NCBI GenBank assembly: GCA_946497955.1 | Contig: CAMMMH010000011.1 | Location: 1-47,097, forward strand | Source of the DNA: an uncultured Mycoplasmatota bacterium | GTDB taxonomy: Bacteria; Bacillota_I; Bacilli_A; RF39; UBA660 | Direction of reading: 5' to 3' | DNA: 47,097 nt | In this document: positions 15,389-23,606 of the stretch, piece by piece | Layout of the letters: each line of letters begins with the position of its first letter | How positions within the stretch are numbered: position 1 is the first letter of the stretch | Translations under genes and position numbers: made by a program | Notes under the pieces: model-generated | Seen by the model: the letters and a program-made list of their open reading frames with translations, nothing else | Database searches by the model: none | Told to the model about the DNA's origin: nothing

Positions 15389-16148
15389 ATATTACCTCTA
15401 TTTCTTCTAAAGCCTCGTTTTGTTTAGCTACTAATATTTTAATATCACTTCTATCTTGTAGAGCAACTCTAGTTGTTGTATAAGCAAGTTCTTCTTTATT
15501 GTTATGTTCACTTAAATGAGCGAGAATTATGTACTTAGTACTATCTCCTACTAATTTCTTTAGATATTTTGAAGTTGTCTCATTAGACAGATGCCCCTCA
15601 TCACTAAGTATTCTTTGTTTTAAGTAATAAGGATAAGGTCCATCCATAAGCATTTTCTCATCATGATTACTTTCTATATAATAAATATTTCTGTTAGTAA
15701 GTAATTTAAAATACTTACGATTTAAGTATCCCGTATCTGTTATATATACTAAGGAACTTCCATCATCTGTTATTAAGAAACCAACTGAGCCTTTGGCATC
15801 ATGACTTGTCTTAAAGATGGTTAGTTCTGTACTATTTAAGTGCATAATACTATCATAAAGTTCTATTCTTTCTTTATCTATATCTACTGTTAGTTCTTTT
15901 ATAATATCTTTATTTGCATAAATCTTAAAGTTGGTATGTTTTAAAAGGACTTTAAGACCGCTTGTATGGTCATTATGAGCATGGGTTAAAAGGAGGGCAT
16001 CTATATCATCTAAGTTTAAGTTCATCTTCTCTAATTCTTTTTTTAATCTTTGATAGGTAATTCCTATATCAATAAGAAAGCGAGCAGATGCTGTTTCTAT
16101 TAAGGAACAGTTTCCTTTAGATCCACTCGCTAGTACTTTTATTTTCAT
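15363..16148 (-). CDS. walJ: WalJ (YycJ)-type metallo-beta-lactamase-fold hydrolase
   Basis: WalJ proteins are metallo-beta-lactamase-fold enzymes, reported in Bacillus and streptococci as 5'-exonucleases with roles in mismatch repair and cell-wall/division coordination. The 261-aa protein has the metal motif THAHNDH (His56, His58, Asp60, His61) and further ligands downstream (TSHD, LAHLSEHN). In Bacillus the gene ends the walRK operon. Here no walRK is present; it sits between an M23 peptidase (TAATG overlap) and rlmH, an order otherwise like Bacillus. Confidence 0.9.
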   Translation of the reverse strand: MKIKVLASGSKGNCSLIETASARFLIDIGITYQRLKKELEKMNLNLDDIDALLLTHAHNDHTSGLKVLLKHTNFKIYANKDIIKELTVDIDKERIELYDSIMHLNSTELTIFKTSHDAKGSVGFLITDDGSSLVYITDTGYLNRKYFKLLTNRNIYYIESNHDEKMLMDGPYPYYLKQRILSDEGHLSNETTSKYLKKLVGDSTKYIILAHLSEHNNKEELAYTTTRVALQDRSDIKILVAKQNEALEEIEVIYDKVNMCR

Positions 16149-17665
16149 TAGAATAGACTCATCGGATTCATAGAAGATGAACCACGGCTATATGGAAAGC
16201 CTCGCCATAAACCGAAGTGTAAGTGAACTCCTGTGGCAAATCCAGTTTGTCCCATCGCTCCAATAGTGTCTCCTTGAGAAACTTCTTGTCCTACACTAAC
16301 ATAACGTTCGGCAAGATGAGCATAGATTGTATAGTAGCCATTGTTATGATTAATAACAATATATTCACCATTATCCCATTTATAAGAAGATGCTACTACT
16401 ATACCATTATTAGAAGCATAAATTGGTGAACCAAAACCTGCTCCTGCTATATCCAAACCATCATGAAGTGTTCCCCAACGATAAGCATATGGACTACTGA
16501 TGTAATAAGGTGTTCTAGTTGGCCATAACCAGTATCCTTCAATTTTAGTATTACTGCTTAATCCACTATTAACTCCACCACTGCCACCTCTTTGTTTAGT
16601 ACCTTTAACGATTATTCTTTTAACAGGTTCTTTTAAAACTTGAGTAGCATTATTATCAATAACAGCACTTTCTACTTGACCATTAACTTTTTCTACTTTA
16701 GATGTTACTAGTTGTGAACCAACTTGTCCTTCTTGAATTGTTTCTTCGTAAGTATTATACTGGGTATTATCATATCTTGTCTCTGTTTCATAAGGTATAT
16801 CTTGAGTGGATACTTGGTGGTCTATTTCTACTAATCTAAATTGTGGTTTAATAATACTTATCGTAACATTTTGTCCTTCATATAGAAGGTTATTAGCATC
16901 AGTAAACTCTGGATTAGCGATTAAGAACTCTTCATTAGATAGTTTGTTATTGAAGGCAACATCGCTGATTGTATCTCCTGCTTGAACGGTATATTTTTGT
17001 TGTTCATCTAGAGTTCCAAATAGTAAGTATTTACTTAAATCATCAACATTTTCATAAATAGTTTCATCTGATGGAATATTTGTTTCTTTTATAGTTACTT
17101 TGTTTTCTATATAAATATTTTCTATAACTGTTCCTGTTTTGCCACTTTCAATTTCTTTTTGGTCATTATTTAGATATTTATCATAACTATCACTATCTAC
17201 AAATGACCTTATCGTATTATCCATCGCTTCTTCAAAGACTTTTTTATCTAAAACATAGATAGTTTGGTCTTTTCCTTTTATAGTTTCTCCTTCTTCATTA
17301 GTACTATCAAGACCTTCTATTGTTATAGCATATCCTTTAATAGTAAATGGCTCGATATCCTTAATTTTATTGTATATTTCTTCTGTTGTAGATATGTTTT
17401 CATTATAGGTTACATCTTTTACTACTTCTAAGTCTTCTGGGGCATAGACTTTGTCAGCTTTGTATTTATCTTTTAAAGTCTGTTGTTCTTTATCTATATA
17501 CTCGTCTAGTGAGTCTTTATCATCTATTAATCCTACTGATTTACCGGCTAGATAAACACGATAAACGTTTTTAGGGGTTAATGTTTCTTCTTTGGGAGTT
17601 ATAAATATTATAATGAGACTTACCATTAAGGCAACTATGATTGTAATTATAGTTTTTATATTCAT
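16148..17665 (-). CDS. LysM-G5-M23 cell-wall metallopeptidase
   Basis: A 505-aa envelope protein that probably cleaves peptidoglycan cross-bridges or binds the wall. Domains in order: N-terminal transmembrane anchor (about 4-23), a linker domain, LysM (about 224-271, YTVQAGDTISDVA), G5 (about 275-356), and a C-terminal LytM/M23 domain with zinc ligands in HDGLD (His401, Asp405) and HLHF (481-484). All zinc motifs are present, so it should be active. It lies one base after dnaB and overlaps walJ, so it is expressed with replication and division genes. The family resembles the spore- and division-linked M23 proteins of Firmicutes. Confidence 0.88.
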   Translation of the reverse strand: MNIKTIITIIVALMVSLIIIFITPKEETLTPKNVYRVYLAGKSVGLIDDKDSLDEYIDKEQQTLKDKYKADKVYAPEDLEVVKDVTYNENISTTEEIYNKIKDIEPFTIKGYAITIEGLDSTNEEGETIKGKDQTIYVLDKKVFEEAMDNTIRSFVDSDSYDKYLNNDQKEIESGKTGTVIENIYIENKVTIKETNIPSDETIYENVDDLSKYLLFGTLDEQQKYTVQAGDTISDVAFNNKLSNEEFLIANPEFTDANNLLYEGQNVTISIIKPQFRLVEIDHQVSTQDIPYETETRYDNTQYNTYEETIQEGQVGSQLVTSKVEKVNGQVESAVIDNNATQVLKEPVKRIIVKGTKQRGGSGGVNSGLSSNTKIEGYWLWPTRTPYYISSPYAYRWGTLHDGLDIAGAGFGSPIYASNNGIVVASSYKWDNGEYIVINHNNGYYTIYAHLAERYVSVGQEVSQGDTIGAMGQTGFATGVHLHFGLWRGFPYSRGSSSMNPMSLF

Positions 17666-17666
17666 A

Positions 17667-19013
17667 TTATTCCTCCTCTATTTCGTTTTTGCTCATATTT
17701 AAGAATGTAGATGTATCTTTTTTAAATAGTAACTGGATGGTAGCTTGAGGTCCGGCACGGTGCTTAGCGATTATAAATTCACTGATACTTGTAGCATCGT
17801 TTTTAGCTTCTTTATTGTAATAATCATCACGATAAAGGAAACCTACAAGGTCGGCATCCTGCTCGATTGAACCTGATTCCCTTAAATCTGATAGCATTGG
17901 TCTTTTATCTTCTCTTCCTTCAACACTACGAGAAAGTTGGGCTAGGGCAATTACGGGAATATGTAATTCCATCGCAAGAGTTTTTAGACTTCTTGAGATA
18001 TCTGCTACTTCTTGTTGACGATTAGCCCCATAGTTTTTACCACCTGATATTAATTGAAGGTAGTCGATTATTACAAGGTCAAGGCCATCTGGAGATGATG
18101 CTAAACGACGACATTTCGCACGTATTTCTCCAATTGTTATACCTGGAGTATCATCTATATATAGCTTAGAGTTATCTAATCTACTAACTGCCTGATCAAA
18201 TCTCTTCCAGTCATTATTTAACATTTTACCAGTTCTAAGTTTATATCCTTCTATTTGTCCAAGAGATGAGATAATACGATTGGCAAGTTGTTCTGCTCCC
18301 ATTTCAAGGTTGAATACAGCGACTGTTTTATCTGTGTGTGTTGTTACATAAGTTGCAAGGTTAAGGGCAAAGGCAGTTTTACCCATACCAGGACGAGCGG
18401 CAAGGATTATAAGTTCATTTTCATGAAGTCCTGCTGTTACTTTATCAATATCATACCATCCTGTAGGGATACCTGTTATTTCTCCTTTCGCTTCGGCAAG
18501 CTTTTGTAAGTCTTCTTCAGTCTTTTTTAAGACTTCACCTATAGATTTAAACTCACTAGCTTTTCTATTCTTAGCGATAGTTAAGATTTTACGTTCAGCA
18601 CTATCTAAGATATCACCTATACTTTCTTCACTATTATATCCCATGGTAGCGATAGACTCTGCTGTTTCAATTAATCTTCTAAGAAGAGAAGCATTATCTA
18701 CTTCTTTTATATAGTATTCTACATTAGTAGCGGTTGGAACAAAGGTTGTTATTTCTGTTAAATACGCAACTCCTCCTACATCATTTAAATAGTTTAGTTT
18801 AGTTAATTCTGTTGTTAAAGTAGTTAAGTCAACAGGTGTTTTTTCTTCAACTAATTTTTTTAATGCTGTAAATATTTTAGCATGTCTAGCATCATAAAAG
18901 TCAGTCTCATCTAAGGCTTCTATAGCCATTAATAAAGCATTATTTGAAAGAAAACAAGAACCTAAGACACTTTTTTCTGCTTCTAAATTGTGAGGGCTTG
19001 GTCTTACAGCCAT
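17667..19013 (-). CDS. dnaB: Replicative DNA helicase
   Basis: The hexameric 5'-3' helicase of the replication fork (DnaC in Bacillus naming). The 448-aa protein has the N-terminal DnaG-interacting domain (about 1-105), the linker, and a RecA-like domain with Walker A GMGKT (209-213), Walker B LVIIDYLQL and the DnaB motif H4 region. The order rplI-dnaB matches Bacillus. There is no intein insertion. Confidence 0.97.
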   Translation of the reverse strand: MAVRPSPHNLEAEKSVLGSCFLSNNALLMAIEALDETDFYDARHAKIFTALKKLVEEKTPVDLTTLTTELTKLNYLNDVGGVAYLTEITTFVPTATNVEYYIKEVDNASLLRRLIETAESIATMGYNSEESIGDILDSAERKILTIAKNRKASEFKSIGEVLKKTEEDLQKLAEAKGEITGIPTGWYDIDKVTAGLHENELIILAARPGMGKTAFALNLATYVTTHTDKTVAVFNLEMGAEQLANRIISSLGQIEGYKLRTGKMLNNDWKRFDQAVSRLDNSKLYIDDTPGITIGEIRAKCRRLASSPDGLDLVIIDYLQLISGGKNYGANRQQEVADISRSLKTLAMELHIPVIALAQLSRSVEGREDKRPMLSDLRESGSIEQDADLVGFLYRDDYYNKEAKNDATSISEFIIAKHRAGPQATIQLLFKKDTSTFLNMSKNEIEEE

Positions 19014-19021
19014 ATTATCAC

Positions 19022-19462
19022 CTACTTAACTAAATGTATTTTTACTTTGGCAGTTATATTTTTATATAGTTCTACTTCAATATTATGAAAACCTAAAGAT
19101 GAAGGAGAACTTGTTAGTTTAATCATACTTTTATCAAAGTCATAACCTTTTTCTTTTAGGGCTTCCTTTATTTGTTTAACACTAATACTTCCAAAGACTT
19201 TATCATTATCTCCTGTTTTAACTTTAAAAGTTAAAGTTACTTTCTCTAATTTTTCTTTTAAGCTTATTGCTTCTTTCTTAGCTTTTTCCTCTTCTTCTTT
19301 TTTAGCTTTGTTTTCATCAGCTAGTTTCTCTAAAGAGGTTTTAGTAGACTTAATCGCATAGCCTTTTTTTATTAAGAAGTTTTCAGCATATCCATCTTTT
19401 ACTTCTTTTATTTCTCCCTTTTTACCTTGTCCTTTTAAATCTTTTATAAAGATTACTTCCAT
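19022..19462 (-). CDS. rplI: 50S ribosomal protein L9
   Basis: L9 binds 23S rRNA near the L1 stalk base and aids translation fidelity. The 146-aa protein has the N-terminal domain [20 protein letters not shown], the long charged connecting helix (about 40-78, Lys/Glu-rich) and the C-terminal domain. Its start follows the phosphodiesterase stop by one base, and dnaB follows 8 bases later. Confidence 0.97.
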   Translation of the reverse strand: MEVIFIKDLKGQGKKGEIKEVKDGYAENFLIKKGYAIKSTKTSLEKLADENKAKKEEEEKAKKEAISLKEKLEKVTLTFKVKTGDNDKVFGSISVKQIKEALKEKGYDFDKSMIKLTSSPSSLGFHNIEVELYKNITAKVKIHLVK

Positions 19463-19463
19463 G

Positions 19464-20456
19464 CTATTCCTCCTCTTTTTTTAAGATTTGTTTTAGTTTA
19501 GTCTCTACTTTACTAATAGTACTATCACTTATTCGTGTTGCCCCTACGGTCTTGTTTCCGCCACCACCTAATGGGGTAAGTATTTTAGAAATGTCATAGT
19601 TGCCTAAGCTTCTACCACTAATAGAGATGGTTTTAGAAGTAGTTTTGGCAATAACGAATGATGCTTCTATATCGTTAAAGAATAGAAGGGTATCGGCTAT
19701 TTTAGCGATATCTTCTCTTCGATATACCATGTAAGGACTACCTTTAGCGATAGCGATTCTATTATTTATAATATCGACATTAGTAATTACTTTTTGTCTT
19801 TCTATGTACTCTTTTAAGTCTTGTTTTAATAGATACTGAACTTTCTTTGTACTGGCTCCCATACTTGATAAATAATAGGCAGCATAGTAAGTCTCAGAAT
19901 TTGTTTTTAATGTAAAGTTATTAGTATCTAAGACAATTCCTGATAATAAAAGAGTTGCATAATAAGGGTCAAGTTCCATTTTATAGGCTTCTATTAGATT
20001 AGTAATCATTTCACAAGTACTAGAAATATCATTATCTATTATCATAAGTCCAGCATCAATTGATGTTTCTCCTAGTTCGTGATGGTCTAATATTACTATA
20101 TTTTCTTTATCAAAATAGTTAATAGCATCTCTTTCTTGGACCAATTCTTCTTTATTTGTATCTAATATTACTAATAGATTTTTCTTACTTCTTATATAAA
20201 GATTATCTTCTATTTCACTATCTTTAATTATATTTAGGCATCCTTCTAGTTCTTTAAATACTTTAGAGACACCAGATTCATGCTTTGTATCATTAATAAT
20301 TAGAAAACAATTTTTATTTAGTTTTTCTAAGATAATGTAAAGACCTATAGAACTTCCTAGGGCATCTAAATCTAAATCTTTATGAGCCATAATAAAAACT
20401 GTTTTTGCAGATTTTAATTTTTGCTTTAGTTCTTTTTTTCTTTCTATTAATTTCAT
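19464..20456 (-). CDS. gdpP: GdpP-type DHH phosphodiesterase lacking the sensor half
   Basis: A 330-aa DHH/DHHA1 phosphoesterase. Motifs are intact: [13 protein letters not shown] (His25, Asp29, Asp31), LDT (Asp99), DHH (124-126), the Asp177 motif VLDTNN, and a DHHA1 glycine loop GGGGN. Position directly before rplI-dnaB is that of gdpP in Bacillus, the main c-di-AMP phosphodiesterase. GdpP, however, is about 650 aa with two membrane helices, PAS and degenerate GGDEF domains; this protein has only the catalytic half and no membrane segment. Likely substrate is c-di-AMP, pApA or a nano-RNA (NrnA-like activity). It heads a unit with its own promoter (20484-20512). Confidence 0.75.
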   Translation of the reverse strand: MKLIERKKELKQKLKSAKTVFIMAHKDLDLDALGSSIGLYIILEKLNKNCFLIINDTKHESGVSKVFKELEGCLNIIKDSEIEDNLYIRSKKNLLVILDTNKEELVQERDAINYFDKENIVILDHHELGETSIDAGLMIIDNDISSTCEMITNLIEAYKMELDPYYATLLLSGIVLDTNNFTLKTNSETYYAAYYLSSMGASTKKVQYLLKQDLKEYIERQKVITNVDIINNRIAIAKGSPYMVYRREDIAKIADTLLFFNDIEASFVIAKTTSKTISISGRSLGNYDISKILTPLGGGGNKTVGATRISDSTISKVETKLKQILKKEEE

Positions 20457-20483
20457 TAGATCCTCCTTTTATCCCTTGTTAAT

Positions 20484-20512
20484 ATTATATACTATTTTAG
20501 GGTAGAAGTAAA
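20484..20512 (-). promoter_or_regulatory. Promoter of the gdpP-rplI-dnaB run
   Basis: Minus-strand -35 TTTACT (20507-20512), 17-bp spacer, -10 TATAAT (20484-20489). It lies between the rpsR terminator and the DHH gene, whose ribosome site is AGGAGG. Confidence 0.65.
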
Positions 20513-20521
20513 ACTTGTAAT

Positions 20522-20552
20522 GAAAAAAGTAAATAGATGTTTCTATTTACTT
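20522..20552 (-). terminator. Intrinsic terminator of the rpsF-ssb-rpsR operon
   Basis: Minus-strand stem AAGTAAATAG/CTATTTACTT (10 bp, 6-nt loop) followed by TTTT. It overlaps the rpsR stop. Confidence 0.85.
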
Positions 20553-20783
20553 AGTAAATGGTAATAGACCAATAGCTCTTGCTCTTTTAATCTCTCTTGC
20601 TATATGTCTTTGATGACGAGCACAAGTTCCTGTTACACGACGAGGAACAATTTTACCTCTATCGTTAATAAATCTTCTTAATGTATCAACATCTTTATAG
20701 TTAACGTCTTTTCCAGTACACATTATACATACTTTCTTTTTACGACGTCCAAATTCTTTATGTTCTTTAAAGTCTTTAGCCAT
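20547..20783 (-). CDS. rpsR: 30S ribosomal protein S18
   Basis: S18 forms a heterodimer with S6 on the platform of the small subunit. The 78-aa protein has the conserved core [15 protein letters not shown] and a basic C-terminus ([19 protein letters not shown]). A CxxC pair (CIMC) near residues 19-22 plus a later Cys suggests a zinc-binding form. Last gene of rpsF-ssb-rpsR. Confidence 0.97.
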   Translation of the reverse strand: MAKDFKEHKEFGRRKKKVCIMCTGKDVNYKDVDTLRRFINDRGKIVPRRVTGTCARHQRHIAREIKRARAIGLLPFTK

Positions 20784-20802
20784 AGACTATTCCTCCCTTC
20801 TT

Positions 20803-21318
20803 TTAAAATGGTAATTCACTATCATCTATTTCAATACTTGCTCCAAAGTCTTTATATGGGTCATTTGAAATATCTGTTCCATTATTTGATGATGGTGTAT
20901 CAGTAAAGTCATATGGAGTAGGTTCTGATGGAGTAGATGGAGCGGATGTCACTCCACTGTTATAGTTGTTAGTATTAGTTCCTTGAGAGCCATTATTATC
21001 TCTTTTTGAACCAATAAATTCAACACTATCAGCGATTACTTCAGTAACGTAACGACGTTGTCCATTTTGGTCATCATAATTACGTACTTGAATACGTCCT
21101 TCTACTGCTACTTGACTACCTTGTGATAGATAGTTTTTAACGCTTTCAGCTTGTCTACGCCATACTACAACTGGTATAAAATCTGCTTCACGCTCTCCTG
21201 CTTGATTAGTATAAGTTCTATTAACAGCGATAGTAAAACTTGCTACTGCTGTATTATTACCTGTATAACGAAGTTCAGGGTCACGAGTTAAGCGACCTAT
21301 TAAAAATACTTTATTCAT
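20803..21318 (-). CDS. ssb: Single-stranded DNA-binding protein
   Basis: SSB coats single-stranded DNA in replication, repair and recombination. The 171-aa protein has an OB-fold (about 1-105, starting [18 protein letters not shown]) and a Gly/Ser/Asn/Pro-rich disordered linker. The acidic C-terminal tip DDSELPF recruits partner proteins. Position between rpsF and rpsR is the standard Firmicutes arrangement. Confidence 0.97.
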   Translation of the reverse strand: MNKVFLIGRLTRDPELRYTGNNTAVASFTIAVNRTYTNQAGEREADFIPVVVWRRQAESVKNYLSQGSQVAVEGRIQVRNYDDQNGQRRYVTEVIADSVEFIGSKRDNNGSQGTNTNNYNSGVTSAPSTPSEPTPYDFTDTPSSNNGTDISNDPYKDFGASIEIDDSELPF

Positions 21319-21332
21319 AAATACCTCTTTTC

Positions 21333-21620
21333 TTAATCGTCTAATTTAATAACTAAATGACGTAAAATGTTTTCATTTAGACGAGCTAGACGATCAAATT
21401 CAGAAATAGCTTCATGAGTTGCTTCTACAACATATAAGAAATAATAACCATTTTTATATTTATTCATTTCATAAGCTAATTCTTTTTGTCCCATTGCTTT
21501 TTCTTCATTAATCTTACATTTTCTATCAGTTAAAACTTTCTTTAGATTTTCTGCTTCTTTTTTTATAGCAGCCTCATCTAAATCTGGTTTAACGATAAAC
21601 ATGATTTCATAATTTGTCAT
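21333..21620 (-). CDS. rpsF: 30S ribosomal protein S6
   Basis: S6 partners S18 in the 30S platform. The 95-aa protein is full length with the ferredoxin-like fold signature [16 protein letters not shown] and [10 protein letters not shown]. The AAGGAGG Shine-Dalgarno is strong but can be paired by an upstream CTCCTT (see 21632-21668), implying feedback control of the operon. Confidence 0.97.
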   Translation of the reverse strand: MTNYEIMFIVKPDLDEAAIKKEAENLKKVLTDRKCKINEEKAMGQKELAYEMNKYKNGYYFLYVVEATHEAISEFDRLARLNENILRHLVIKLDD

Positions 21621-21631
21621 TAAACGTACAC

Positions 21632-21668
21632 CTCCTTCTGGACATAAGACCTATTTCTAGGTAAGGAG
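21632..21668 (-). promoter_or_regulatory. rpsF leader hairpin masking the Shine-Dalgarno (candidate S6:S18 autoregulatory element)
   Basis: On the minus strand CTCCTT (21663-21668) pairs with AAGGAG (21632-21637), the rpsF Shine-Dalgarno. It encloses a hairpin ACCTA-GAAA-TAGGT (21649-21662, GNRA loop) stacked directly on it, with an 11-nt bulge on the 3' side. rpsF leaders in many bacteria bind the S6:S18 complex to repress translation. The position and Shine-Dalgarno pairing fit that, but I did not confirm the known bulge consensus. Confidence 0.6.
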
Positions 21669-21687
21669 TAATTAAATACTCGCTAGT

Positions 21688-21716
21688 ATTATAGCAAAAG
21701 AAAAAAGAAAAGTCTA
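21688..21716 (-). promoter_or_regulatory. Promoter of rpsF-ssb-rpsR
   Basis: Minus-strand -35 TAGACT (21711-21716), 17-bp spacer, -10 TATAAT (21688-21693) with TTGC directly upstream. Leader of about 60 bases. Confidence 0.6.
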
Positions 21717-21791
21717 TCTTTTTCTTTAGTTTTTTGTAATTAATTATGAGACTTAATGTTAAGTCTTTTAGTATTTATAAATTTATAGCAC

Positions 21792-22421
21792 TTATTTATT
21801 TTTCTTTGTATAACTAGTACCTTGAAATTCTTCAACTCTTCTAATAGTGTCTTTATCCATTCTATCAACTTCTGTTAAGGTTATACATTTCATTACATCA
21901 TCATAATATATCTTATCATTTACTTGATTTTTATTAAGTTCTCTTTCTTCTTTTAAAGCTTCCAAACTATTAATACTTTCTTTTAAAGCTTGTATTTCTA
22001 TTTTCTCTAATGGCTCTGTTAAACATCTTCTTAAAGTAGCTTTCAATTCAATCTCCCGTTGTTTTACTAGTAGTATTGAATTACATGATAATGAATAATC
22101 TTTTAATAAACTTATAATTTGGGCATAACCATTTAATAAGTAATCTATATAATTAACAAGAGGTGTGGGCATATATTCATCATATTCTATCACATATGTT
22201 TCAAAATAATCTTTAGGTTCTTCAATTTTTCTTGAATGATAATTTTTAAAATAAATACCTTTTGGCATGTTAAAATCTAATTCTGATTCATATTGATATC
22301 TATGATGAATGATATTACTACAGTTATTAATTATTTTTTCTCTTAACTCTATTAAATTTTCTTCATTGATTTCTACTTCGTATTTTATTAATTCATCATC
22401 TGTTTCTTCTATATAATACAT
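21792..22421 (-). CDS. Hypothetical protein (209 aa)
   Basis: Unrecognised soluble protein, Glu/Lys/Tyr-rich. The N-terminal half looks mixed alpha/beta and the C-terminal half (about 115-185) is a long helical, probably coiled region that includes SINSLEALKEER. It starts 11 bases after the ychF stop and is probably its operon partner. No signal or membrane segment. It is one of several unrecognised genes placed between universally conserved origin genes in this window. Confidence 0.65.
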   Translation of the reverse strand: MYYIEETDDELIKYEVEINEENLIELREKIINNCSNIIHHRYQYESELDFNMPKGIYFKNYHSRKIEEPKDYFETYVIEYDEYMPTPLVNYIDYLLNGYAQIISLLKDYSLSCNSILLVKQREIELKATLRRCLTEPLEKIEIQALKESINSLEALKEERELNKNQVNDKIYYDDVMKCITLTEVDRMDKDTIRRVEEFQGTSYTKKNK

Positions 22422-22432
22422 AAATAATCCCC

Positions 22433-23530
22433 CTATACATTAAATCTAAAATGACAGATATCTCCATCTTGCATTAAATAGTCTTTTCCTTCAAGTCTTG
22501 CTTTACCTGCTTCTCTTGCTTTTAATTCACTACCACACTCTATTAAATCTTCATAGGAGATAACTTCTGCTTTAATAAAGCCTTTTTCAAAATCTGTATG
22601 GATGATACCAGCACAGCTTTTAGCATTCATGCCTTTTTTGAAAGTCCATGCTCTTACTTCATCAGGTCCTACGGTAAAATATGTGGCAAGTCCTAATAAG
22701 TCATAGGTTGCAGCGATTAGAGAGTCTAATCCACTTTTTTCTAGTCCTAGTGCTTCTAACATTTCTTTAGCATCCTCATCTTCTAGTTCACTTAACTCTT
22801 CTTCTACTTTAGCACATATTTCTATTACTTTAGCATTTTCTTTGCTAGCATATTCTTTAACTTTTTTAACATAGTCATTATCTGTACCTAAATCACTTTC
22901 ATTAACATTTGCAAGATAAATCAAAGGTTTTTCGGTTAGAAGATTAAAGCTTTTGATAATAGATTTCTCTTCTTTTGTTAAGTCAATTAGTCTTATTGGG
23001 GTATTTTCTTCTAGAGCTTTTCTTAATTTTTCTAGAGTTTCATACTCTAAAAGTTCATCTTTATCTTTACTCATTCTAGCTTTTTTACTAATTCTACCTA
23101 TTCTATTAGTTACTGTTTCTAAGTCTGCTAGCACTAATTCTAGATTAATTGTTTCAATATCTCTTATAGGGTCTACATTACCATCAACATGGATTATATT
23201 ACCATTATCAAAACATCTTACTACTTCACAGATGGCATCTACTTCTCTTATATGTGATAAGAACTTATTACCTAGTCCTTCTCCTTTACTTGCACCTTTA
23301 ACAAGTCCTGCTATATCAATGAACTCATAACTTGTATATATTGTTCTCTTAGGATTATACATACTTGATAATTTATCAATTCTCTCATCTTTAACATTTA
23401 CTATTCCAACATTAGGGTCAATAGTTGCGAATGGATAGTTTTCTGCTAAGATATGGGTTTTTGTTAGGGCATTAAACAATGTACTTTTACCTACATTTGG
23501 TAGTCCTATAATTCCTGCTTTTAAACTCAT
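22433..23530 (-). CDS. ychF: Redox-regulated ATPase YchF
   Basis: YchF (OLA1 homologue) is an Obg-family P-loop NTPase that prefers ATP, binds ribosomes and affects stress and oxidant responses. The 365-aa protein has G1 GLPNVGKST, the switch region, a coiled-coil insertion (about 125-200) and the C-terminal TGS domain with the end [10 protein letters not shown]. The ATG at 23530 is chosen, because AGAGG lies upstream and the residue 2 onward sequence [13 protein letters not shown] is the family N-terminus. An open frame extends 49 codons further but covers the promoter. Confidence 0.95.
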   Translation of the reverse strand: MSLKAGIIGLPNVGKSTLFNALTKTHILAENYPFATIDPNVGIVNVKDERIDKLSSMYNPKRTIYTSYEFIDIAGLVKGASKGEGLGNKFLSHIREVDAICEVVRCFDNGNIIHVDGNVDPIRDIETINLELVLADLETVTNRIGRISKKARMSKDKDELLEYETLEKLRKALEENTPIRLIDLTKEEKSIIKSFNLLTEKPLIYLANVNESDLGTDNDYVKKVKEYASKENAKVIEICAKVEEELSELEDEDAKEMLEALGLEKSGLDSLIAATYDLLGLATYFTVGPDEVRAWTFKKGMNAKSCAGIIHTDFEKGFIKAEVISYEDLIECGSELKAREAGKARLEGKDYLMQDGDICHFRFNV

Positions 23531-23554
23531 AATATTACCTCTTTTCTTCTTCAT

Positions 23555-23560
23555 ATTATA
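23555..23560 (-). promoter_or_regulatory. Extended -10 element of ychF
   Basis: Minus-strand TATAAT with TGC directly upstream, about 25 bases before the ychF ATG. The -35 match is weak. Confidence 0.5.
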
Positions 23561-23584
23561 GCATTGTTTTATATCTTTTAAAAG

Positions 23585-23606
23585 AAAAAAATACCTTGCG
23601 GTATTT
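23585..23606 (-). terminator. Intrinsic terminator of the transporter gene
   Basis: Minus-strand stem AAATACC-GCAA-GGTATTT (7 bp, GNRA loop) followed by TTTTTTC, overlapping the TAA of the AbgT-type gene. Confidence 0.85.

Noticed and set aside
21744-21766. Terminator after the 209-aa orphan (GACTTAA/TTAAGTC)
   Set aside because: The perfect repeat leaves a loop too short to fold well and no T-run follows directly; it may still be a weak structure.
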